Notes under the pieces: generated by a model | Databases searched by the model: none | What the model was told of the DNA's origin: nothing | The model's input: only the letters and a program-made list of their open reading frames with translations | Position numbers and translations under genes: made by a program | In this document: positions 45,340-54,204 of the stretch, piece by piece | How the letters are laid out: every line of letters starts with the position of its first letter | Numbering within the stretch: position 1 is the stretch's first letter | From: Hyphomicrobiaceae bacterium | GTDB lineage: Bacteria > Pseudomonadota > Alphaproteobacteria > Rhizobiales > Hyphomicrobiaceae | DNA length: 64,000 bases | Direction: 5' to 3' | NCBI GenBank assembly: GCA_020442165.1 | Contig: JAGRKV010000076.1 | Location: forward strand, 47,408 to 111,407

Positions 45340-45855
45340 ATGACGATTAAAGCCACCGCAACGCTCGTCACCAATACGGGCTTCCGCATCCTGGTCCGCC
45401 CGGCCCAGGAGAGCGACGACCCGGCGCTGACCGCCTTCTTCGAGGAACATGTCACGAAGGATGACCTTCGCTTCCGCTTCCTGTCACCGATCCTGCATGT
45501 GACCCAGAAACAGATTGAAGCGATGACCCATATCGATCACCGCCAGACAGAGGACTTTCTGGCGTTCGAACCCAACTCCGAAGAGATTATTGCGAGCATC
45601 ATCCTCGCCGCCGACAAGGGCATGCAGACTGCCGAGGTGGCATTTTCGGTGCATGCCGACTACAAGGGCCGCGGCATCGAATCGGCGCTGCTTGCCTTCA
45701 TCACCGAAGCAGCCCGCGCCCGCGGCCTCAAGAAGCTGCAGGCCATCGAGGCCAGGGAGAACCACTGCACGGTCACGCTTGAACGCGACATGGGCTTCAA
45801 GGCCAAGGGTATCGACGGCGAGCCCATGCTGGTGCTGCTTGAGGCGGCGCTCTAA
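45340..45855 (+). CDS. GNAT-family N-acetyltransferase
   Basis: This 171-residue protein has the GNAT fold. The N-terminal part resembles the acetyltransferase domain found in PatZ-like enzymes (ILVRPAQESDDPALTAFFEEHVTKDDLRFRFLSPI), and the acetyl-CoA loop is in FSVHADYKGRGIESALL. The acceptor is unknown. AAAGGGG six bases before ATG 45340 supports this start over 45316. It converges on the MFS transporter gene with a strong shared terminator. Confidence 0.87.
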   Translation: MTIKATATLVTNTGFRILVRPAQESDDPALTAFFEEHVTKDDLRFRFLSPILHVTQKQIEAMTHIDHRQTEDFLAFEPNSEEIIASIILAADKGMQTAEVAFSVHADYKGRGIESALLAFITEAARARGLKKLQAIEARENHCTVTLERDMGFKAKGIDGEPMLVLLEAAL

Positions 45856-45891
45856 CCGGCCAACGCTGCACATCTTGCGAAACGCGAAGAC

Positions 45892-45926
45892 ACGAACGCC
45901 ACGCGAAAAGCTCGCGTGGCGTTTGT
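45892..45926. terminator. Bidirectional intrinsic terminator
   Basis: A stem of twelve perfect base pairs (AACGCCACGCGA/TCGCGTGGCGTT), extended by three more with one wobble, encloses a five-base loop. It lies between the convergent acetyltransferase and MFS genes, 37 and 12 bases from their stops. It probably serves both. Confidence 0.85.
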
Positions 45927-45937
45927 CGTTCGCAGGG

Positions 45938-47131
45938 TCAATTCCGGGTGAGTTGCTGCAACATTCTCAAACGCAGCATTGCCACGATGCCGAATGCGGG
46001 TCCAAGCGCCAGCGTAGCAAGCACCAGCGGCCACCCGAAGGCGTCGGCAAGCACGGGCGCTATCTGCACGGTCGCGAACGTCAGGGCAAAGCCGAGTGCG
46101 GTTTGCAGCGTCATCAGGCTGCCGGCTTGCGCAGGCGGAGAGGCGTCGGCAACAAGAGCAGAGAACTGCGCGGAATCAGGGACGATGCTGATTCCCCAGA
46201 TCACAACGATCACGAACGTCAGCCACGCCGGCCCACCGAAAGTGGCCGCGCACGCGAGTGCGGAGGCACCGCTTACGGTCATGGCGATGATCGTAACTTC
46301 CGCCTTGCCGATGCGGTCTGCAACAGTGCCAGCGAATGCACTCGCCAGACCGCCCGCTGCTATGGCGACAAAAGCCGTCAATCGTGCCAGTTCCTGAGCC
46401 TTGCCGGTTTCCAGCGTCAGGCCATAGGCCGCCGCAGTGGCCGCCGCGATCCAGGCCCACATGGCGTAGAGTTCCCACATGTGTCCGAGGTAGCCTGCAA
46501 TGGCGAGGCGCACGCGACGGTTGGTCCAGGCCGTCTTGACGACGCTAGGGTCGAAGCGCGCGGCGGTCGCATGGTGCGGTCCGATCCGGACGGCAAGGCA
46601 CATCAGTCCCGCACCGATGGCGGCAAGCGAGGCGATGGCGACGGTTGAGCGCCAGTCGGCGCCACCGAGCAGGGCGATGAGGTGCGGGGATGCCGAGCCC
46701 AGCGTCAGTGCGCCGACAAGGGCGCCGACGAGAAAGCCGCGATCCTTCTCGCCCCAGCCGACCGCGATCTTCATGCCTACGGGATAGACACCTGCGAGCA
46801 GGGCGCCAGTCGCAACGCGCGCAAGAATTGCCGCCGTACTTCCGGGCGGTGAGATCAACAAGGCAGCATTGGCAAGCCCTGCCAGAACCGCGCAAATTGC
46901 AAAGACCCGCCGGGGATCGAAGCGGTCAGCCAGCCCTAATACAGCTGAAGCCAACGCACCGATGACGAAGCCCGCCTGCACGCCGCTCGATAGCGCCGCC
47001 TGTCGAAACGCTGAAATTTGGGTAGCTTTGACCATCTCGGGGAGGATGGCTGCTGACACGAACCACAAGCTCATGGCGGCGACTTCGGCCAGCAACAATA
47101 TGCCGATCGAGCGCCATTTCTCGTTTGCCAC
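45938..47131 (-). CDS. MFS transporter
   Basis: This protein of about 397 residues has twelve hydrophobic segments. The loop 2-3 region GALASAVLGLADRFDPRRVFA and its repeat GTVADRIGKAEVTII in the second half are the MFS signature positions. GTG 47131 was chosen as start because GGAGG lies about ten bases upstream and the first helix follows directly (SIGILLLAEVAAMSLWFVSAA). The substrate and direction cannot be predicted; no linked regulator or enzyme points to one. Confidence 0.85.
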   Translation of the reverse strand: MANEKWRSIGILLLAEVAAMSLWFVSAAILPEMVKATQISAFRQAALSSGVQAGFVIGALASAVLGLADRFDPRRVFAICAVLAGLANAALLISPPGSTAAILARVATGALLAGVYPVGMKIAVGWGEKDRGFLVGALVGALTLGSASPHLIALLGGADWRSTVAIASLAAIGAGLMCLAVRIGPHHATAARFDPSVVKTAWTNRRVRLAIAGYLGHMWELYAMWAWIAAATAAAYGLTLETGKAQELARLTAFVAIAAGGLASAFAGTVADRIGKAEVTIIAMTVSGASALACAATFGGPAWLTFVIVVIWGISIVPDSAQFSALVADASPPAQAGSLMTLQTALGFALTFATVQIAPVLADAFGWPLVLATLALGPAFGIVAMLRLRMLQQLTRN

Positions 47132-47341
47132 TTTTTTTGCGCCTCCGCATCGTCCCACTCGCGCCTGCAACGGCGTTAGGGCGATTGCGCTGCATTGGCA
47201 AGACAATCGTGAGTGGACGAGCCAGTGTGAGGGACTGGTCCAGACCAAATCTCGCGAGGTTGGCTAAACCAGGGCCGGCGGGTGGGGAGCGGTCTCGTCG
47301 CGATCAGCGTGGCGACTCAAGGGTCGACCGGCTCGGCGTTT

Positions 47342-48418
47342 TCAGTGAGAGCGCTCGACGACGCCAGCGTCACGAACGCCGCTTGCCATCAGGTCGTCGC
47401 TACCAATCTTGCCGTGGGGCCCCGGCATTTTGTCCGGGCCCGGCGAAACGAGGCCAAGTGCTGGCGCCGCCGGTGACTTTGGCATTGTATTTTCGACGTG
47501 GAGCGGCGGTGTGATATCTCGACTGCCAGCGCCGAAATCCAACGGCACGATCTCGCCATTCTCGCAGGTCCGGTTGGCACGGGCGCTCAGCATGTCAAAT
47601 CCGTCGTCGCGCGGGTCGCTCGACGGACGGCGCCCATAACGGCTATCCCATTCCGCCACCATGCCGCCGACCTGCTTGCGCACGCCCTGCGAGGCACCGC
47701 AGTAGATGTTCTGATAGATGTCCTCGATCCAGACCCGCTCGGCATCCGGAGCATTCTTCACGGCGACCGAAATGAGCGCCAGAGCGCGCACCTGGTCCTT
47801 GTCCATGAACATGCCGCGCCAGTAGAGATCGGCCAGGAATGCCTGCGCGCCTGCGTGCCCCTTCTGCGACAGGATCGACAGCCAGTGCTTTCCGCGCGCA
47901 ACGTCGCTCGGCACACCCTCTCCGCGCAACTGCAGCTTGGCCAGTTCGAACTGGGCATTCTCGTCGTTGAAGAAGATCGCGGCGTGGTGGAGGTACTCGG
48001 CGGCACGCTCCGGGTTGGGCCGAAGACCAAGCTCGCCAATGCCCCGCTTCAGGTAGCCAGAAAGAGCAACCAGTGAACTGGCCACGAATGGCGCCCGCTG
48101 GTCGTCATCGGGATCGACATCGGCATAATCGTTGGCGATCTGCTGATAGAGCAGATAGGCCTTGGCGTGATCGGTGTGCGCGCTTTGATTGTCAGAATAG
48201 ATGCGGGCCAGGTAGTAGCGGGCCAGGAACAGGTTCTTCGCGGCCGCCACTTCGAGGGCGGGAATCGCCATCTCGTAGTAGCCGCCCGCGTAGGCGCCGA
48301 CGCCCTGCTGCAACGCCTCTTCCGCCGAGCGGAATTTGGCGGAGCCGGCACCGGCCGAAACCGGTGCCGCAGCCAAAAGCATCAATGCCAGACCGATTGC
48401 CTGTCTAGATATCCGCAT
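47342..48418 (-). CDS. ExoR-like Sel1-repeat exported protein
   Basis: This 358-residue protein has a signal peptide (MRISRQAIGLALMLLAAAPVSAGAG) and several Sel1-like repeats, for example LFLARYYLARIYSDN, ENAQFELAKLQLRGEGVPSD and GHAGAQAFLADLYWRG. The block SLVALSGYLKRGIGE and the repeat layout match ExoR, the periplasmic inhibitor of the ExoS/ChvI two-component system in rhizobia. It is longer than Sinorhizobium ExoR, which has about 268 residues. The last 80-90 residues form a Pro/Gly-rich tail outside the repeats. The start overlaps the end of ilvD by 14 bases, so the two may be co-transcribed. The role in signalling here is inferred. Confidence 0.78.
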   Translation of the reverse strand: MRISRQAIGLALMLLAAAPVSAGAGSAKFRSAEEALQQGVGAYAGGYYEMAIPALEVAAAKNLFLARYYLARIYSDNQSAHTDHAKAYLLYQQIANDYADVDPDDDQRAPFVASSLVALSGYLKRGIGELGLRPNPERAAEYLHHAAIFFNDENAQFELAKLQLRGEGVPSDVARGKHWLSILSQKGHAGAQAFLADLYWRGMFMDKDQVRALALISVAVKNAPDAERVWIEDIYQNIYCGASQGVRKQVGGMVAEWDSRYGRRPSSDPRDDGFDMLSARANRTCENGEIVPLDFGAGSRDITPPLHVENTMPKSPAAPALGLVSPGPDKMPGPHGKIGSDDLMASGVRDAGVVERSH

Positions 48419-50129
48419 AGCAGATGACTTCCGCCTTTCCTCCGGCATGGGTGACGGCCCCGAAGCGTGCCGGGCCGACCTGATCGGCATACTTGCGAAG
48501 CACGCCGCTCTGATAGGGATTATCGGGTGCCTTCCAGTCCTTTTTGCGGCGCTCCAGCTCGGCGGCATCAACTTCCACGTCGAGTGTGCCATTTTCGGCA
48601 TCAATGGAGATTATGTCGCCATCCTTCAAAAGCCCGATCGGGCCGCCAACAGCGGCTTCGGGGCCTACATGGCCGATGCAGAAGCCGCGTGTGGCTCCTG
48701 AGAATCGCCCGTCGGTGATGAGCGCCACCTTGTCGCCTGCGCCCTGGCCATAAAGCGCCGCAGTCGTCGAAAGCATTTCGCGCATGCCGGGACCGCCCCT
48801 GGGGCCCTCATAGCGAATCACCAGGACCTCACCTTCCTTGTACTGGCGCGCTTCGACCGCTTTGAAGGCGTCTTCCTCGCAGTCAAAGCAGCGTGCCGGT
48901 CCGCGGAACTTCAGGTTCTTCATGCCGGCAACCTTGACGATCGCACCATCAGGCGCGAGCGAGCCCTTGAGGCCGACAACTCCGCCGGTGGGCGTGATCG
49001 GATTGGAAACGGGATAGACGACTTTCTGATCGGTGTTGAATTTCACGTCGCGGAGGTTTTCTTCCATCGTCTTACCAGTGACTGTGATGCAGTCACCATG
49101 CAGATATCCGCCTTCGAGCAGCGCCTTAAGGATCTGCGGAACGCCGCCGATGTCGTAGACGTCCTTGGCGACGAACTGGCCGCCGGGCTTCAGGTCGGCG
49201 ATGTAGGGCGTCTTCTTGAAGATCGCGGCGACGTCGAAGAGGTCGAAATCGAGGCCGATCTCATGCGCCATCGCCGGCAGGTGCAGCGCGCCGTTTGTCG
49301 AACCTCCGGTGGCCGCGACAATGGTTGCCGCGTTCTCGAAGGCCTTCATCGTGCAGATGTCGCGCGGGCGGATACCATCAGCGAGCAGGCGCATGACGGC
49401 CTTGCCGCTGGCGGCAGCATAAGCATCGCGGCTTTCATAGGGAGCAGGCGCACCTGCCGAACCCGGCAGTGCGAGGCCGATCGCCTCGGACACGCATGCC
49501 ATGGTGTTTGCAGTGAACTGGCCGCCGCACGATCCCGCCGACGGGCAGGCGACACATTCCAGCTCGTGCAGATCCTCGCCCGACATGCGGCCTGCGGAGT
49601 GCATGCCGACGCCTTCGAAGACATCGACAACGGTGACGTCCTTGCCCTTGAAGCGACCGGGCAGAATCGAGCCGCCATACATGAAGACCGACGGCACATT
49701 GAGACGCAGCATGCTCATCATGATGCCGGGCAGAGACTTGTCGCACCCGGCAATGCCGACCATGGCGTCATAGCAGTGGCCGCGCATGGTGAGCTCGATC
49801 GAATCGGCAATCACTTCGCGCGAGACCAGAGAGGACTTCATGCCCTGATGGCCCATGGCGATGCCATCGGTCACCGTGATCGTGCAGAACTCACGCGGCG
49901 TGCCGCCGCCTTCGTCGACACCGACCTTGACCGACTGCGCCTGGCGCATCAGCGAGATGTTGCAGGGCGCGGCCTCGTTCCAGCACGAGACAACGCCGAC
50001 GAAGGGCCGGTTGATCTGCTCTTCGGTCAGACCCATGGCGTAATAATAGGAACGGTGCGGGGCGCGGGCGGGCCCGACCGTTACGTGGCGGCTCGGCAAT
50101 TTCGATTTGTCGAACGTCTTTGCGTCCAT
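48405..50129 (-). CDS. ilvD: Dihydroxy-acid dehydratase
   Basis: This 574-residue iron-sulfur enzyme makes 2-oxo acids in valine, leucine and isoleucine synthesis. The cluster cysteines lie in SCWNEAAPCN, AGCDKSLPGIMM and SAGSCGGQFTANTMACVSEA. The C-terminal part has TDGRFSGATRGFCIGHVGPEA, a typical family block. The length is full. AAAGGA precedes the ATG. No other ilv genes are adjacent. Confidence 0.97.
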   Translation of the reverse strand: MDAKTFDKSKLPSRHVTVGPARAPHRSYYYAMGLTEEQINRPFVGVVSCWNEAAPCNISLMRQAQSVKVGVDEGGGTPREFCTITVTDGIAMGHQGMKSSLVSREVIADSIELTMRGHCYDAMVGIAGCDKSLPGIMMSMLRLNVPSVFMYGGSILPGRFKGKDVTVVDVFEGVGMHSAGRMSGEDLHELECVACPSAGSCGGQFTANTMACVSEAIGLALPGSAGAPAPYESRDAYAAASGKAVMRLLADGIRPRDICTMKAFENAATIVAATGGSTNGALHLPAMAHEIGLDFDLFDVAAIFKKTPYIADLKPGGQFVAKDVYDIGGVPQILKALLEGGYLHGDCITVTGKTMEENLRDVKFNTDQKVVYPVSNPITPTGGVVGLKGSLAPDGAIVKVAGMKNLKFRGPARCFDCEEDAFKAVEARQYKEGEVLVIRYEGPRGGPGMREMLSTTAALYGQGAGDKVALITDGRFSGATRGFCIGHVGPEAAVGGPIGLLKDGDIISIDAENGTLDVEVDAAELERRKKDWKAPDNPYQSGVLRKYADQVGPARFGAVTHAGGKAEVICYADI

Positions 50130-50733
50130 CGCGTCTTTTTCCTTTCGGCTCCGTCGAGCTAACTACACAGTCGCTACCGGCTTGCTGCCGGTTGACTGGT
50201 CGGGCGGCACTTTATGTTGCACCTCGGTTTCACTCAACGAAGCTGAAAGCCTTTGCGATTGATAGTCATATGGGTTCGTTTACGAGTAAGCGGGACCGCC
50301 GCGTTTGGGCTGCGGCGTTACTGCACTCCATCCAGGTCTGACAGGCTGCACACCCTGGTGCGGGTTTGTGGCCCAAACGAGGCACCACCATCTCAATTAC
50401 GTGACCTTGTTGTCACAGTTAACACTTCATCCCCTTCGCTCGACGCCCAGGAGCGCCTAGCCGGCGTGGTTACCTGCGTGACAGACGTGGGCCTTACGAT
50501 CTGCGCAATCTCGTAGCCACTGATTCGGGCACTGTGGCGACCTCTCCTTGGCGGGCTCGCGGCAGCGTGCGGACCATTTCATGCCAGCAGTCGGCAGCCT
50601 ATGATGTTGCAACCTGCTGCCATGGTGAACGGTGAGACTACGTGCGTGATGAACCGGCACCGGAAACGGTGCGACTGACTGCCGTTGACAGGCATCAATC
50701 GACGTCTTGCAGCCGCCGGCCAGGAGCAATGCT
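50130..50733. other. Divergent intergenic region upstream of ilvD and the DUF898 gene
   Basis: About 600 bases contain no supported gene. Two small inverted repeats are visible: ACCGGC/GCCGGT (50176-50192), near the ilvD start, and GTGAC-N6-GTCAC (50401-50416). The second has the symmetry of an operator. No leader peptide rich in branched-chain residues was found, so ilvD attenuation is not supported. Confidence 0.45.
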
Positions 50734-52032
50734 ATGGATGATTACGTTGGTGGACAGCCTTATGGCTCTGGTTTGCAGAGCCGCGATGCCGTCAAGGTCT
50801 CGTGGCTGAAGCCGATCGGCCTTTTGTGGCTGTCGATCTACAATTTCATCATGCGGATTTTGACGCTCGGCATTCACCATTTCTGGGGCAAGACAGAGGT
50901 GCGCAAGCGGATCTGGTCGTCCGTGCGCCTCAACGGCGAGCCGCTCGAATATACTGGCACGGGGCGCGAACTGTTCACCGGGTTCCTTATCGTGTTTGCG
51001 GCGGTGCTGCTGCCGACCATGCTGCTGACACTTGCGGCGGTCATGCTGCTGGGAGTCGACTCTGTTTGGCTCAAGGTGTTTCAGGGCGCATTGTATGCTT
51101 TCTTCCTGTTCCTTACGGGCGCTGCCATCTACCGGGCGCAGCGCTACCGCCTCAACCGGACGCGCTGGCGCGGCATCCGCGCCGGCCTCAGCGGCAGCTC
51201 ACTCCGCTACGCATGGACCTATTTCTGGACGCTGCTGCTGCTGCCCGTGACGTTCGGCTGGATCGCACCGTGGCGTTCGACGCTACTGCAGAGGATCATC
51301 ACCCAAGACATGCGGTTCGGCGACAAGCATTTCCGCTTCTCGGGCGGCTCGGGGCCACTCTACAAATCGTTTGCAGTCTTCTGGCTGCTCAACGTCGTGG
51401 TGATCGGCGGTGTTCTGGCCATCATCGGCAAGGCGATCGTTGGTAGCATGAATGCGTTTCAAGCCGATGAGGGGGACTTGCGGCAGCAGCTCCCGCCCGA
51501 TGCCATCCCTGGTCTGCTTGCAGCAATCTACGGCGGCCTGTTCGTCGCCGGGCTCATCTATATGGTGCTTTCGGTGTGGTATCGCGCTGCCATGATCCGC
51601 CACTTCGCGCGCTACACCCACATCGATGGGCTCGATTTCAAGTCCAACGTGACAGCGCGCGGGCTGCTCGGCATCGCAATCACCAACTATCTCCTGCTGT
51701 TCGTGGGCGCCCTTCTTGCGTCGGTGGTGCTGGGCGGAATCGGCATGGTCGTTCTTGGCGGCCTGTCAGGTTTCGGCATCGATCCGCTCGGCCTTGCGCA
51801 AAACGTGGAACCACAGGCGCTTGCCGGAAGGATCGGCATACTTGTGACCTTTGTTTTCCTGTTCGCTCTTGGCATGCTTCTGCCGCTTACACAGGCGCGA
51901 ACCAGCGGCTATCTCGTTCGCAACCTGGCGCTCAGCGGCACTATCGACTTGGCGACAGTGGCAGCCGGTGCTCCCGAAGACATCCGGCGCGGCGAAGGTT
52001 TGGCGCAGGCCTTTGACATCGATGCCTTATGA
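50734..52032 (+). CDS. DUF898 (YjgN-family) membrane protein
   Basis: This 432-residue integral membrane protein has about eight hydrophobic segments. The repeated theme is clear in LLWLSIYNFIMRILTLGIHHFWGKTEVRKRIWSSVRLNGEPLEYTGTGRELFTGFLIV, which matches the YjgN/DUF898 family, and in the second half. The function of the family is unknown. AGGAGC lies six bases before the ATG. It is followed at once by an M48 metalloprotease gene, a pairing that recurs in proteobacteria. Confidence 0.85.
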   Translation: MDDYVGGQPYGSGLQSRDAVKVSWLKPIGLLWLSIYNFIMRILTLGIHHFWGKTEVRKRIWSSVRLNGEPLEYTGTGRELFTGFLIVFAAVLLPTMLLTLAAVMLLGVDSVWLKVFQGALYAFFLFLTGAAIYRAQRYRLNRTRWRGIRAGLSGSSLRYAWTYFWTLLLLPVTFGWIAPWRSTLLQRIITQDMRFGDKHFRFSGGSGPLYKSFAVFWLLNVVVIGGVLAIIGKAIVGSMNAFQADEGDLRQQLPPDAIPGLLAAIYGGLFVAGLIYMVLSVWYRAAMIRHFARYTHIDGLDFKSNVTARGLLGIAITNYLLLFVGALLASVVLGGIGMVVLGGLSGFGIDPLGLAQNVEPQALAGRIGILVTFVFLFALGMLLPLTQARTSGYLVRNLALSGTIDLATVAAGAPEDIRRGEGLAQAFDIDAL

Positions 52033-52045
52033 CAGCGAGACCAAA

Positions 52046-53146
52046 ATGACCGGCCCCTACTTCGAGGCACGCTACTCCGACGGGCGCACGGCTGCAGCGC
52101 GCGACATCCGTGTGGCACTTTCAAAACATGGGCTGCTGCTTCGACAGGACTACCCCGCCGGGGACGAGGTGTGGCCCTACACTTCCTTGACCACCGCCGA
52201 ACCGCTCAGTTCCCACGCAATCGATGCACTCATCAGCAATGCCGCGCAGCCCGGCGCCAGCCTATTCGTCCCCAACGGCAGTTTTGCGCGGCAGCTCGCC
52301 CAGCTCGCGCCGCACCTGACAACCCGCGCCGCGCGTCGCCGGGCAGCCGTACCGTGGCTAATTACAGCAGCAGTCATCGTTGCAATCGCCGCTGCAATTT
52401 CGGCGGCCCAGTTTTCTCCAGCACGCGCGATCGCCAGCATGATGCCGGACAAGGTTCGCAAGGCGCTTGGCAACCAGGCCGTGCGATCGCTGACCAAGAG
52501 CAAGCCGAGCTGCATGCAGGCAGAGGGACTTGCCGCAGTGAGTGCCATGACCAGGCGGTTGAGCTCAGGGCTCGATGGCGGACGGACGTTCAACGTCACC
52601 GTTGTCGACCTTGGACTCGTCAATGCCTTTGCCACGCCCGGCAACAGAATCGTTCTTACCCGAGGGCTGATCGAGAAAGCGGGAAGTGCCGACGAGGTTG
52701 CTGGTGTCCTGGCCCATGAAATCGGGCATGCGGTTGCGCTTGATCCGGAGACTGGCATCGTGCGGGCAATTGGCATGTCGGCGGCTGTCGAACTGATGTT
52801 CGGCGGCAGTGGCACTGTCAGCAACATCGGCGTGCTTCTGGCGCAGCTTAGTTATACGCGGCAGGCGGAAGCGCAGGCTGACGAAACGGCGCTACGACTG
52901 CTCGAAAAAGCGGGCATCTCGGCCAAGGGGTTCGGGCAGTTCTTCCGTCGTGTCAACAAGGAGGGGGATGCGGGTTCCGACAGCGCCGGCGGTATCGCTG
53001 GCATGCTTCGCACGCATCCGCCGACTGCGGAACGCATTCGCCGTGTCGACGCCGCCAACACCTATCGGGCAACCCCTGCCCTGTCGCCCGAACAATGGCA
53101 GGCGATGAAGGCGATGTGTCCAAAGGCTGCGAAAGAAGACGGCTAG
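52046..53146 (+). CDS. M48-family membrane metalloprotease
   Basis: This protein of about 366 residues has a cytoplasmic N-terminal part, a membrane helix (AVPWLITAAVIVAIAAAISAAQF) and a zinc protease domain. The HEXXH motif is in VLAHEIGHAVALD and the third ligand Glu is in RQAEAQADETALRLL, so the site looks active. BepA/HtpX-like domains have this arrangement. The start is 52046, 13 bases after the DUF898 stop; ATG 52022 overlaps that gene and is possible. The substrate is unknown, but a role in envelope quality control is likely. Confidence 0.85.
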   Translation: MTGPYFEARYSDGRTAAARDIRVALSKHGLLLRQDYPAGDEVWPYTSLTTAEPLSSHAIDALISNAAQPGASLFVPNGSFARQLAQLAPHLTTRAARRRAAVPWLITAAVIVAIAAAISAAQFSPARAIASMMPDKVRKALGNQAVRSLTKSKPSCMQAEGLAAVSAMTRRLSSGLDGGRTFNVTVVDLGLVNAFATPGNRIVLTRGLIEKAGSADEVAGVLAHEIGHAVALDPETGIVRAIGMSAAVELMFGGSGTVSNIGVLLAQLSYTRQAEAQADETALRLLEKAGISAKGFGQFFRRVNKEGDAGSDSAGGIAGMLRTHPPTAERIRRVDAANTYRATPALSPEQWQAMKAMCPKAAKEDG

Positions 53147-53412
53147 GCATCCAGATGCGTTGCCATTTTGGGCATCAGCGTGCCGACCGGGCTACCAGCT
53201 ACCATCGAGTTGCAACAACAGCGTTTCTCCAGCGGCCTTGTAATCGTCGCTTCCAAGCCCAAATTCGGAACGCAAGTCGGGATATGAATCGGCAAAGCGG
53301 GGCATGCAGGCGCAAACGGCGCGAGCGGTCCACATACGGGTTAAGTGGCGACAACTGCTCCATGCTCATTCGGGCGGGATCACGGTCGCCAGTTTGCGGA
53401 GAGCGCCAGCTG

Positions 53413-54075
53413 ATGCGCGGAAAACTCGTTGTTTTTCTGACTGGGCTGCTTGCCCTTGCGGCTTATGTCGCCGCGCCTTTCCACACTGCATGGTCCATCC
53501 GTGAAGCCGTTCGCAATGGCGATGCGGCTTACCTGGAAGCCCGGATCGACTGGCCACGGGTCAAGCAGTCGTTAAAGACCTCGATGGCTGACTATGCGCT
53601 TGCACCCGTGCCATCTGTCGCCTTAGGCGAACCCGAAGCCGCGCGTCCTGGTCTCTGGCAGAGAATCAAGGCTGCTGCCGGCCGACGTCTGGTTGCCTCG
53701 ATGGTGGACAACTTGGCGACGCCTGCCGGGCTGTCGCGGCTCTTTAGTTATCGCAAGACCTACAACGAGAAGGTGCGAGGCCTCCCTGACGAACGCTTGA
53801 CGCTCACTCTTCGCGAGCGCATTTCGCGCGCCTGGGATCGTGTCACCCGCGCAGAATTCCTGACGCCATCGCGTTTTGCCATGGAGATGCGCGACAAGGT
53901 GGTGCCTGATCGGCGGTATGCGGGCATTCTGGAATTGCAGGCCGGGACGTGGCGGCTCGTGCATCTGGAGGTCAAGCGCGACGAGAACACCGGGCAGGAC
54001 CTGACGTCGCGCATCACCTCAGCCAGTGCAGCAAGCGGCGTATGGCAGGCCATGAAGCAGGCGTCGTTGCCGTAG
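53413..54075 (+). CDS. DUF2939-family protein
   Basis: This 220-residue protein has one N-terminal hydrophobic segment (LVVFLTGLLALAAYVAAPF) and the family blocks AVRNGDAAYLEARIDWPRVKQSLKTSMAD and a final GTWRLVHLEV. It is probably anchored in the membrane with the rest outside the cytoplasm. No function is known. The gene follows the M48 gene by 266 bases without an intervening gene. The ATG at 53413 places the membrane segment first; the open frame reaches 53095, inside the M48 gene. Confidence 0.75.
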   Translation: MRGKLVVFLTGLLALAAYVAAPFHTAWSIREAVRNGDAAYLEARIDWPRVKQSLKTSMADYALAPVPSVALGEPEAARPGLWQRIKAAAGRRLVASMVDNLATPAGLSRLFSYRKTYNEKVRGLPDERLTLTLRERISRAWDRVTRAEFLTPSRFAMEMRDKVVPDRRYAGILELQAGTWRLVHLEVKRDENTGQDLTSRITSASAASGVWQAMKQASLP

Positions 54076-54204
54076 GGGCAGGCTCCAACATCTGCCCTAT
54101 CAGCTTTGCTGGAACGTCGCTTTCGCGGACGGTTTCGATTTTGCCAGCATGATCGTGTCTCCTGGCTTTGCCGACAAACGCACATCGAAGCCGTGCGGTC
54201 TTGC

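Noticed and set aside
50130..50733. Branched-chain amino acid attenuator upstream of ilvD
   Set aside because: No short leader peptide with runs of Leu, Ile or Val and no terminator/antiterminator pair could be found; only two small inverted repeats are present.
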